From the NCBI GenBank assembly GCA_045604805.1, contig JAZUOT010000019.1:1-48232 (forward strand): 48,232 nt of DNA, written 5' to 3'. The DNA is from JAZUOT01 sp045604805. Lineage in GTDB: Bacteria; Bacillota; Clostridia; Oscillospirales; Acutalibacteraceae. This document shows, in pieces, positions 8,543-17,000 of this stretch. The position numbers and the translations under genes were made by a program. The notes under the pieces are model-generated. The model was not told the DNA's origin and searched no databases. It worked only from the letters and a program-made list of their open reading frames with translations. Numbering within the stretch: the stretch's first letter is position 1; the number at the start of each line of letters is the position of its first letter.

Positions 8543-9382
8543 TTAGGTAGACTCTCTCACGATAAAATTTTCTAGTGCTTTTGCCAAACCATCATTATCA
8601 TTCGTGTCTGTGACAAAATTAGCTATTTTTTTTACTTCATCGTAAGCGTTTCCCATGGCAATACTGAAACCCGAAGCTTTAAACATTCCAATATCATTAG
8701 GACTATCACCGGCTGACATTATTTCATTTTTAGATATTTTAAATTTTTCACCAATGAACTTAAGTGCTGTTGACTTATCAGCCGTCTTGCTAACTATTTC
8801 AATATTATTCAAACCCGAAGATGTAATAAAAACATTATCGAATAGAGCCAACGATTCAATGATTTTTTCTTTTTCTGACCTATTGTTCATGAGCAAAAAT
8901 ATTTTAGCAACTGATTGTTTTTTTTGTTTTAAAAAGTCTTTAACGTTGTCAACCGGGATTCGAGACATTTTGAAATAATTAAGCATAGAAGCCTCTACGC
9001 CGGATGCCAATAAGCTATCATATGCTAATCTATTAGCATAGATATCCGCCCCAACAAACACAGACGGAAAGACATCAAAATTTTCTGTACTTGCAAGTAT
9101 ATTTATAGCGGTATCTGTATCCATCTCATCTTTATATATGCATTTTCGGCTAGCTATATCGTAAATTGCTGAGCCATTTGCAACTATCGCATACTCAATT
9201 CCTTTGATAGACATAATTTTAGGATCTATCGCATTGAAAGATCTGCCTGTTGCTATGACAAGCTTTATGCCACTGTTTACAACTTTTTGTAGAGTGTCTT
9301 TTGTCCTGTCTGTTAACTTATTGCAGCTATTCATTATTGTTCCGTCTATATCACAGGCTAATAATTTTGTATTTATATTCAT
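8543..9382 (-). CDS. HAD-superfamily Cof-type phosphatase
   Basis: 279 residues, the usual length for Cof/YidA-like (HAD subfamily IIB) hydrolases. Motif I is LLACDIDGTIMNS (nucleophile Asp11), motif II is the Thr in VIATGRS, motif III involves a Lys near STALKFI, and motif IV is AGDSPNDIGMF near residue 224, followed by GNAYDEVKKIANFVTDTNDNDG. The family dephosphorylates small phosphorylated metabolites such as sugar phosphates, flavin or pyridoxal nucleotides; the substrate cannot be told from sequence. It is cytoplasmic. The ATG at 9382 follows AGGAAG on the minus strand. It is the last gene of a possible minus-strand cluster with the two small genes upstream. Confidence 0.9.
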   Translation of the reverse strand: MNINTKLLACDIDGTIMNSCNKLTDRTKDTLQKVVNSGIKLVIATGRSFNAIDPKIMSIKGIEYAIVANGSAIYDIASRKCIYKDEMDTDTAINILASTENFDVFPSVFVGADIYANRLAYDSLLASGVEASMLNYFKMSRIPVDNVKDFLKQKKQSVAKIFLLMNNRSEKEKIIESLALFDNVFITSSGLNNIEIVSKTADKSTALKFIGEKFKISKNEIMSAGDSPNDIGMFKASGFSIAMGNAYDEVKKIANFVTDTNDNDGLAKALENFIVREST

Positions 9383-9460
9383 GAGAAACTTCCTACGGCA
9401 AAATAAAATGCAAAAATATAAGTCATATATATTTATAAAGTAAGTATAGATATGTGAAAT

Positions 9461-9751
9461 TTATTTGTTTTTTAGTGCTCGTTCCAACCAGACATCTGCT
9501 ATATCCAAAGCTAAGAACAGACTTTTTTTCTTGCTAGTTTTAACTATTCTTTTTCTTGCACTAACTTCAGGATCTGTTATAAGCAGCTGAACACTTACCA
9601 AATCGGCTAACTCCATTCCCATAGACTCAGATTGTGAAATAATGTCTATTTTAGCAACATAATCATCATTCATATCGCCGTAATAGATGGTGCTTCCATT
9701 TCTCACTAGAGGCTTATTTTTGTACAAAAAGAATTTATTATTTTCTTCCAA
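9461..9751 (-). CDS. Small conserved clostridial protein of unknown function
   Basis: 96 residues, cytoplasmic, with no signal peptide or membrane segment. Readable features are FFLYKNKPLVRNGSTIYYG near the start, MGMELADLVSVQLLITDP in the middle and a basic RKRIVKTSKKK stretch before a C-terminal helix with WLERAL. I recall similar proteins in other Clostridia but no function for them. The start is TTG at 9751, preceded on the minus strand by AAGGGAG with 7-8 nt spacing. It lies 30 nt downstream of ireB and is probably cotranscribed with it. Confidence 0.6.
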   Translation of the reverse strand: MEENNKFFLYKNKPLVRNGSTIYYGDMNDDYVAKIDIISQSESMGMELADLVSVQLLITDPEVSARKRIVKTSKKKSLFLALDIADVWLERALKNK

Positions 9752-9781
9752 GTATTACACTCCCTTATTTTATAAATAGAT

Positions 9782-10027
9782 TTAATCCCCAAGGTACGAT
9801 CTTACCAAAATCTGCAATAGCTCATCACGATCTATTCTTCTGATCAGGTTTCTAGCATTATTATAGGTTGTTATGTAGGTGGGGTCCTCTGAGAGTATAT
9901 ACCCTACTATTTGACTTATAGGATTATATCCCTTTTCTTTTAGAGAATCATAGATCATAAGCAGCGTTTTCTTTACATCTGCCTCTCTATCATTAGATAG
10001 AGAAAAAGTCATAGTTTTATCATGCAT
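9782..10027 (-). CDS. ireB: IreB family regulatory phosphoprotein (DUF965)
   Basis: 81 residues in the chosen frame. It matches the IreB/DUF965 family: EKGYNPISQIVGYILSEDPT, then YITTYNNARNLIRRIDRDEL and a LVRSYLG end. In Enterococcus faecalis IreB is a substrate of the Ser/Thr kinase IreK and influences cephalosporin tolerance, with phosphorylation on N-terminal Thr residues; here Thr5 and Thr7 are candidates. The longer frame starts at 10084 but has no ribosome site. ATG 10027 is preceded on the minus strand by GGGGGTG (10040-10034) with 6 nt spacing and gives the usual family length. The reassigned start is an inference. Confidence 0.85.
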   Translation of the reverse strand: MHDKTMTFSLSNDREADVKKTLLMIYDSLKEKGYNPISQIVGYILSEDPTYITTYNNARNLIRRIDRDELLQILVRSYLGD

Positions 10028-10084
10028 ACAAAACACCCCCACATCACTTTCAATTTTAGTATAAATGTCTTGTGATTTCAACAT

Positions 10085-10553
10085 GAAAGATAATACAAAA
10101 ATGACTCAAAAATAGCATTTAACGGCATAAAGAAGAATATGTTTGCATCAAATTTAAGGATAGTGTCTTGTTGTTGCAAAATAATTACTCACTTTTTAGA
10201 AGGAATAAAATTCGCAGGTAGATACCCCAAAAAGAGCGAGAAAGCACAAATAAGTAGAAATAAGAGAATATTATCAAACAGAAGGTATAAAAAGAATAGG
10301 GAACTTCTACACAAAAGAACTTTATTTAGTTTTTTCTGGATAAATGAAGCAATCCTAAACATTGCGCAAACCTCAGATGAGGAGTAGAATGAAAATTGTG
10401 TAAGGGGGAATTTACAAATGGTTACCTTTTTTGCTCTCTCATCATTGCCTAATATACATGAATTAAAAATCCGCGCGTTGTAAAATGAAGTTGAAACATA
10501 AGAATATATTGATTATGCTTTTATTCCACACGATTTAGATTGGATGCTTAAAA
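10085..10553 (+). other. 469-bp gap with no convincing gene
   Basis: The stretch between ireB and trmK holds an 82-codon frame (10139-10387) without a ribosome site or a recognisable domain. It also holds a 21-codon frame (10418-10483) that does follow AAGGGGGAA, and beyond its stop the same frame reads IDYAFIPHDLDWMLKNAHKK up to trmK. This could be a leader peptide or a decayed gene. Nothing here is supported enough to call. In many Firmicutes dnaG and rpoD precede trmK, but they are absent here. Confidence 0.3.
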
Positions 10554-11258
10554 ATGCGCATAAAAAAACTTGACAAACGGCTTGAATTATGTCTGAGCTA
10601 CGTAAAAAAAGATAGTGTTGTTGCTGACATAGGAACAGACCATGCTTATCTACCCATAAATTTGGTGCATAGAAATATAGCAAGATTGGTATATGCCTGT
10701 GACATAAACTATGGGCCGCTAGAAAAAGCCAAAGAAAACATACAGAAATATAATTTTCAAGACAAGATACATGTTATTTTAACTAACGGCTTGAGTGGCC
10801 TACAGGACAAACAAATAAATACTGTTATAGTGGCAGGTATGGGCTCTGAGCAAATAATTAAGATTTTAAAAGAAGGTAAGTTTATCAGAAATAGAAACAT
10901 ACAGCTTGTGCTTCAGCCTATGACTGATGCGCATTTGTTACGAGAGTTTTTGAGTTTGAATCATTTTTATCTGATAAAGGAACAAGCAGTGAGATCAAAT
11001 TCTAAAGTTTATACAGTTATGTTGGCGAATTATTCTTTGGATAGAAAAAATAATCAAGAAAGTTTCATTTATCTTGGAAAATTAAGTTACAAAAGCAGTG
11101 ATAAAGACGTACTTGACGAATACTTGACAAACCAAATAAAAAATCTACGCAATATTTCTGAAGGATATTTGTGCAAAGGAAAATTCAGATTAGAAGCTGA
11201 ACTGCAGAAGCATATAAAAAATCTACAAGAATTCATTTCGAATGAAGGGGATATATAA
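10554..11258 (+). CDS. trmK: tRNA (adenine22-N1)-methyltransferase
   Basis: 234 residues, the normal length for TrmK (COG2384), which uses S-adenosylmethionine to make m1A22 in tRNA. It starts MRIKKLDKRLELCLSYV. The SAM-binding motif I is VVADIGTDHAYLPINLV, followed by YACDINYGPLEKAKENI, NGL near 82, VIVAGMGSEQI (motif IV-like) and LQPMTDAHLLREFL. The ribosome site is weak (GGATG upstream). The stop overlaps the start of the Nif3-like gene by one base, the common trmK-nif3 pairing in Firmicutes, so the two are translated together. Confidence 0.92.
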   Translation: MRIKKLDKRLELCLSYVKKDSVVADIGTDHAYLPINLVHRNIARLVYACDINYGPLEKAKENIQKYNFQDKIHVILTNGLSGLQDKQINTVIVAGMGSEQIIKILKEGKFIRNRNIQLVLQPMTDAHLLREFLSLNHFYLIKEQAVRSNSKVYTVMLANYSLDRKNNQESFIYLGKLSYKSSDKDVLDEYLTNQIKNLRNISEGYLCKGKFRLEAELQKHIKNLQEFISNEGDI

Positions 11259-12028
11259 TGGTCACAGTTAATGATATTTATAATCTTATAGACAAAGTAG
11301 CACCATTTGACAGGAGCTTATCTTATGATAATGTGGGATTACTGATAGGAAACAAAGCCGCAGAAGTAAAACGGATAATTGTAACTTTAGATATTACAAG
11401 AGATGTAGTTTTTGAAGCCATTGCCCAAAATTGTGAGTTAATAGTTTCTCATCATCCTGTAATTTTCAATCCTCTAAAAAAAATAAATTCAGATTCCGTA
11501 GTACATCTTTTGGTCAAAAACAATATAAATGTGATATCTGCACACACAAATTTGGATTTAGCAGATAAAATAGGTGTTAATGCCACTTTAGCCAAGAAGC
11601 TTTCTTTGAACGGCATAAAATATTTATCCTATGAAGACGGTTTACCAATTGCTTTGTACGGCAGCTTAGAGCGGACATTAAATGCTGATGAGTTTGCAAC
11701 CTATGTCAAAAAATCTTTGGGGTGTAAGTTTGTCAAATATTATGCCAGTAATAAAGAGATCCATACAGTAGGATTTTGCTGTGGTGGAGGCAGTGAATTT
11801 ATCAAAGACGCAATAAAACAAGGTCTGGATGCATATGTAAGCGGCGATATAAAGCATCACGAGTTTGTATTGGCAAAGGATTCTGGCGTAACTCTTGTAG
11901 ATGCAGGACACTTTGCGACTGAAGATATTGCTATGCAACCTCTGGCTGAATTTATAAAAACATCATTTCCTGAACTTCGTATCGAAAAATCTACTGCAAA
12001 CGACGATTTAAATAGATATTTATTCTAA
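11258..12028 (+). CDS. Nif3-like dinuclear metal center hexameric protein (YqfO/GTP cyclohydrolase I type 2 family)
   Basis: 256 residues, the short form without the inserted PII-like domain. Family motifs are PFDRSLSYDNVGLLIGN near the start, VSHHPVIFNPLKK (metal-binding His pair), SAHTNLD and, C-terminally, VDAGHFATED. These supply the His/Asp/Glu ligands of the dinuclear centre. The biochemical role is still unclear for bacterial members; links to GTP cyclohydrolase type 2 activity and metal handling have been proposed. Start and stop share one base with trmK. rqcH follows after 24 nt with an AGGAG site, so the three genes probably form an operon. Confidence 0.9.
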   Translation: MVTVNDIYNLIDKVAPFDRSLSYDNVGLLIGNKAAEVKRIIVTLDITRDVVFEAIAQNCELIVSHHPVIFNPLKKINSDSVVHLLVKNNINVISAHTNLDLADKIGVNATLAKKLSLNGIKYLSYEDGLPIALYGSLERTLNADEFATYVKKSLGCKFVKYYASNKEIHTVGFCCGGGSEFIKDAIKQGLDAYVSGDIKHHEFVLAKDSGVTLVDAGHFATEDIAMQPLAEFIKTSFPELRIEKSTANDDLNRYLF

Positions 12029-12052
12029 AAACTAATCTACAGGAGAAATTAT

Positions 12053-13738
12053 ATGGCTTTAGATGGGATATTTTTAAAGCATCTCACAAAGGAACTCCAA
12101 GAAAAACTCGTAGATTCTAGAGTTGATAAAATTTATCAACCTAGTAAAAACGATATAGTAATAACGTTTAGGAATAGGTACAATAGCTACAAATTATTGG
12201 CATCTTGTTCTGCTAGTAATGCCAGGATACATCTGTCAACTGAGAAATTTGAAAATCCCAAAACTCCACCGATGTTTTGTATGCTCCTGAGAAAAAAATT
12301 ATCACGAGCAAAACTACTGAACATAACCCAGTGCGATGTAGAACGCGCGGTAGTTTTGAGTTTTGACGCCATAAATGAATTAGGCCAAAGTAAAGATGTA
12401 AAATTAATAGTGGAAATTATGGGTAAACATAGCAATATCATTCTTGTGGAAGATGATAAAATTCTGGACGCTGCAAAGAAAGTTGACAATAATATTTCAT
12501 CGAAAAGATTAATATTACCTGGTCTAAAATATGAAAGTCCACCAGCTCAAGATAAACTGAGTCCATTACTAGTTAACAGCGATAAAATTTTTACAGCAAT
12601 AAATAACGATTTTAGTGCTCAAGATCTTACAAAAAAAATATTAGAAAATATTAAGGGTATCTCATTTATTGTTGCAAACACAATGGCTCAGTCAAATGAC
12701 TTAAAAGAAAAGATAGAGAAATTATGTTATATTGCGAAAAACACAAGCGGTAAAGCCTGTGTTTTATTGGATTCGAATTCAAAACCTATAGAAATATCGT
12801 TCATAAATTTAAGTACAAATTGTAAAAATTGTAAGCTATACGAAAGTTTTTGTGAAGCTGTGGAATTTTATTATTCGGAAAGGGACAAGATTGAAAGAAC
12901 TCAAAATAGAATCCAAAGCACAAGCAAAATGATTCGTACAAATATAGATAGAGTAAAGAAAAAATTATCTTTGCAAAGCAGAGAGCTGGAAAAGGCAAAG
13001 GAAAGAGAAATATATAGAATAAAAGCTGATGTTTTGGAAGCAAACCTTTATAAAATAGAAAAAGGCCAAAAATTTATAACTCTCGAAAATTTTTATGACA
13101 ATATGAACCCGATAGAAATAAAGTTAGATACTGCAAAAAGTCCATCTCAAAATGCCCAGAAATATTATAAAGCCTATAGGAAAACAAAAAATTCTGAGAA
13201 ATTTCTCACCTATGAGATTGATAAAGCACACAAAGAGCTAGAATATTTAGAAAGTATTTTGGATTTGCTACAACGATCTGAAAGTGAAAATGATGTGCTA
13301 CAAATAAAGCAAGAACTTCAAAATGAAGGTTATATCAAGAATACATCATCAAAAAAAAATTTTGATTCAAAGACAACTATAAAACAAATGAACTTAGATG
13401 GTGGTTTTAAGGTTTTAATTGGAAAAAACAATAAGCAAAACGATGAAATAAGCTTGAAAATTGCCAGGAAATACGATCTGTGGTTCCACGCTAAAGATGT
13501 TCCAGGTTCTCATGTTGTGCTTTTGACAAACAAGAACACCCCCACTGATGACGTGTTGATAAAAACAGCGGCGCTGGCAGCATTTAATAGCAGTGCAAGA
13601 AATTCATCTAAAGTCGCCGTCGATTATACATTAATAAAATATGTTAAAAAGCCAAAAGGCGCAAAGCCTGGCAAAGTCATTTACACGGATTATAAAACTC
13701 TTTTTGTTAAGCCCAAAATTTCCAGCGAAGACCTTTAG
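12053..13738 (+). CDS. rqcH: Rqc2 homolog RqcH (NFACT protein), ribosome-associated quality control
   Basis: 561 residues. The N-terminal NFACT-N domain begins MALDGIFLKHLTKELQEKLV; a long coiled coil spans about 270-430. The C-terminal NFACT-R domain (about 455-550) contains GKNNKQNDEISLKIARKYDL then WFHAKDVPGSHVVL. In Bacillus subtilis RqcH binds split 50S subunits and recruits tRNA-Ala to add alanine tails to stalled chains; older names are FbpA and YloA. The residue pair that is Asp97-Arg98 in B. subtilis is Glu97-Arg98 here (CDVERAV). The ribosome site AGGAGAAATT precedes ATG. It is downstream of trmK and the Nif3-like gene. Confidence 0.92.
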   Translation: MALDGIFLKHLTKELQEKLVDSRVDKIYQPSKNDIVITFRNRYNSYKLLASCSASNARIHLSTEKFENPKTPPMFCMLLRKKLSRAKLLNITQCDVERAVVLSFDAINELGQSKDVKLIVEIMGKHSNIILVEDDKILDAAKKVDNNISSKRLILPGLKYESPPAQDKLSPLLVNSDKIFTAINNDFSAQDLTKKILENIKGISFIVANTMAQSNDLKEKIEKLCYIAKNTSGKACVLLDSNSKPIEISFINLSTNCKNCKLYESFCEAVEFYYSERDKIERTQNRIQSTSKMIRTNIDRVKKKLSLQSRELEKAKEREIYRIKADVLEANLYKIEKGQKFITLENFYDNMNPIEIKLDTAKSPSQNAQKYYKAYRKTKNSEKFLTYEIDKAHKELEYLESILDLLQRSESENDVLQIKQELQNEGYIKNTSSKKNFDSKTTIKQMNLDGGFKVLIGKNNKQNDEISLKIARKYDLWFHAKDVPGSHVVLLTNKNTPTDDVLIKTAALAAFNSSARNSSKVAVDYTLIKYVKKPKGAKPGKVIYTDYKTLFVKPKISSEDL

Positions 13739-14030
13739 ACAATAGATGGATCAGAAAATTAATAGAATTAAAACAAAGATTTAAAGTTTTGGTAATGTCC
13801 CTGAAGGTAACATGAAATTCCTTTTTATTAAGCCATCTTCCACTGGATGTAGTGTCACATTTTCACCTTTACATTAATGGTATCAATTTGTATTATCGTT
13901 TTTTATGTGGATATATTTTAAGTTGAAAAATTTACAGGAAATATGTACTATGATAATGGTGTTGTTTTTATTCTAGTAGAAGGCAGTTTTTAAAAATTGA
14001 ATTTCGGACAACAAAGGGTGGTGATGTGTT

Positions 14031-17000
14031 GTGAATCGTTTTTTTGCAGATGACAGATTATTATCTGAAATTATCGAATGTAGAGATGAAATAGAATTCA
14101 GGAATTATTTACAGTCTCATGGTATTTCATTTGATGACATAGACATATGCGATTTTCAAGGCGTGGACAATATATCAAGATTCCCTGAAAGTAATTTTGT
14201 GACAATGCTTGAGCTTGATAGAGTTGTGGGGGGAACAGGGCCTAAAGGGCCTAAAAAAGAACATGAAGTACACGAGAATTCTGGAGCACAAACACCAGGG
14301 AACAGTGTTAATTCTAGCAAACATGACAGTGTTTCGACAAATCTAATTGGAGATAGTTCCCTTTCAGGAAAAATGACGGGATCTTTTGATGACAATGTTG
14401 TGGTTCAAGATGGACAAGAATTGCCACGCGACGAAAAGTATCCTAATGCAGAAGTGTCAGCACAAGGTGGTTTGAATCACAGTGGTGCAGAAATAAAAAA
14501 AACGCCTCAAGTTCTGCCCAGTGTGAAACATCTTAGTAAAGAAGAGCCGAAACATAATGATGTAGGAGCAGATGCGCCACCTCCAGTTCCGCCCCGCAAT
14601 AGACGTCCCAGTGTGGGAGTGCCAGTACAAGGTGGTTCGAATCACAGTGGTGTAGAAACAGAAAAACGACCTCAAGTTCTGCCCCGTGTGGAACATCTTA
14701 GTAAAAAAGAGCTGAATCATAATGATGTAGGAGCAGATGTGCAGAATCATAATGGTGAAAGAACAAAAGAGCCACCTCAAGTTCCGCCCCGCAATAGACG
14801 TCCCAGTGTGGGAGTGACAGTACAAGGTGGTTCGAATCACAGTGGTGCAGAAATAAAAAAAACGCCTCAAGTTCTGCCCCGTGTGGAACATCTTAGTAAA
14901 AAAGAGCCTCAAGTTCCACACAGCGATGGACGTCCGAGTGTAGGAGTGCCAGCACCTTCTAATCACAATTCTGGAACCAGTCAGGGTGTTGCGCAAACAG
15001 ATGGAAGTCGGTGGCAAAGATTTAAAAATGTTGCTAAAGGAAAGGTTATTCCTGTGATTGATGGTGCTAAAGGAAAGGTTATTCCTGCGATTGGTGGTGC
15101 TTTAGATAAAGTTGGTAGGACTTTTAGAAATCTTGTATCGCAGTCAACGCAAACTGGAGAATTAAAAAACGATAGCAACTTTAGTTTAAGTAATTCGAAC
15201 GGTGCTGGTGTGCGTACGGAGGTACCTGTACGACCTGCAAGCCAAACTACTTCTAATTTGGATGATATATATACGACCAAAAAGACTGGTGAAAGTATTC
15301 CTCCAGAAGGACAGTATAAAAAAGTCGATGGAAATGGTAAGACCGTGAATCAAAAAAGAAGAAATCATCATATAGCGGTTATAGAAGATCCTGAAAAAGA
15401 AGAAAGCGAAGAAAAAAGGGAAAGAGAAATATCAGTGACAGCTTTTTTGGAAGCTCTGGGAAAAGGAGAAATTGATTATAAAAAAATAGATGATTTCAAC
15501 AGTTTTACAGATTTGCAGATAAGACAAATTACTAATATATCAGGTAAAAATGTTCTTTCACTAATAGATAAGTTTGGATTGCAGAAAATAGAGAGTAATA
15601 TTTTTTTGAAAAATCTTGTCATAACAAAAGCCCGAGGAAGTGCTGAATGTTTCCTTCCAGAGCTTGTTAGCGAAGTAACGTTGCATGACGCTTACTATGC
15701 GCTATTATGCGCACACATGGTAACGCCGTTAGATTTAATGCGAAAAATAAATTCTGCGTATAATTCTATTGCAGTCGGTGAAATAGAAGGCAAAATTTCT
15801 GTATACCAGGGAAAGAGTATTATTATAAGACTAAAAGAATTCGTGCAGAAAGTGGAGAACGAAAGATGCAATTATAAAGAGCTGAGCGAGCTTATTCAGG
15901 AATATCCAAAGTTAGAAAAATGGTTGCTGCCAGGTATTGGAGATGAAAATCTAAGTTGTTTATTTCCAGAATTGGAGTTTTTTTTTGAAGCGACGAAAAA
16001 TTGTTTGCCGTTTCTTTTAGATGAGGAAAAGAAAGAAAAACCAGCGGTATTAAATTCTGAAGAAACAAAAAAAATTTACGATTGTTTTTTTAGACGCACA
16101 GGAGAAGATAGTTTTACCGATAAAGGTAGGTTTACCGATAAAGTTAGTACGTCTGAAAAGGTAATAGAGCTGAAGAAATTTTTAACATCACAATTAGTGA
16201 AAGACTTAAATTCAGATATAGAAGAAAATAACTATACTATCAATATGGATGGTCTGTCTGAAGTTTTGTATGATTTCTCTTGGATTATTCCTCAAACATG
16301 TAATCCAGAAGATTATTCAAAATTGAAAGATAACATTAAAAATAAATTTTTATGTTTCGCGTTGGAACATGTAATAATTTATAATGAGCTGGAGTATGCG
16401 TTTACTCCTTGTCTTAATAAGGATCTTCCTGTCTGTAAATTTTTCAAATTAATATATGGTAAAAGGTTCGAAGAAGAGTTTCCCAACTTGTCGAAGTATG
16501 TCACTGAAAGAGAAAAAGAATTAAATCGTATTAATGAATTTTTCAGAGATAGTGATATTACAGGTATCATGGAAAAATACTCCGACACTGTGCGTTGGCG
16601 CGTTTGCATCACGACGCAAGGGGTAGACGCTGACGATTTTGGAGAAGTTGAACGATTATATAATGATCGTGACGTTATAAAGAAATTTCGGGAATTGAAT
16701 ACTACAACATATATAGAATCAATAGAAAATGAAAAAAATCTGAAAAACGCTATTGCAAAACGTCTCGGTTACAAAGATGCAGAGAGCGTTTCTGAAGGAG
16801 ATAAGGAGAAATTTTCTGAAATTGAGAAAAGTTGTGAAAAAGTTGCTTTATTTAATGTGATTTTGCGTAAATGTATGAAGCCAGTGAGAGATATTATTCT
16901 TTCCCAAAGAAATGAATCAATTTTGAATGCTGCTCGCGCTATTCTGGTAAATCGTGTATTAGAAGAAAATGATAATAACACAGATAAGGCTTCTGCTTTA

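Noticed and set aside
10139..10387. 82-codon plus-strand frame between ireB and trmK
   Set aside because: No ribosome site, odd composition and no recognisable domain; reported only as part of the gap.
14457..15017. 186-codon minus-strand frame opposite the giant gene
   Set aside because: It mirrors the proline-rich repeat region in antisense; its repetitive pattern is a by-product of the real plus-strand repeats.
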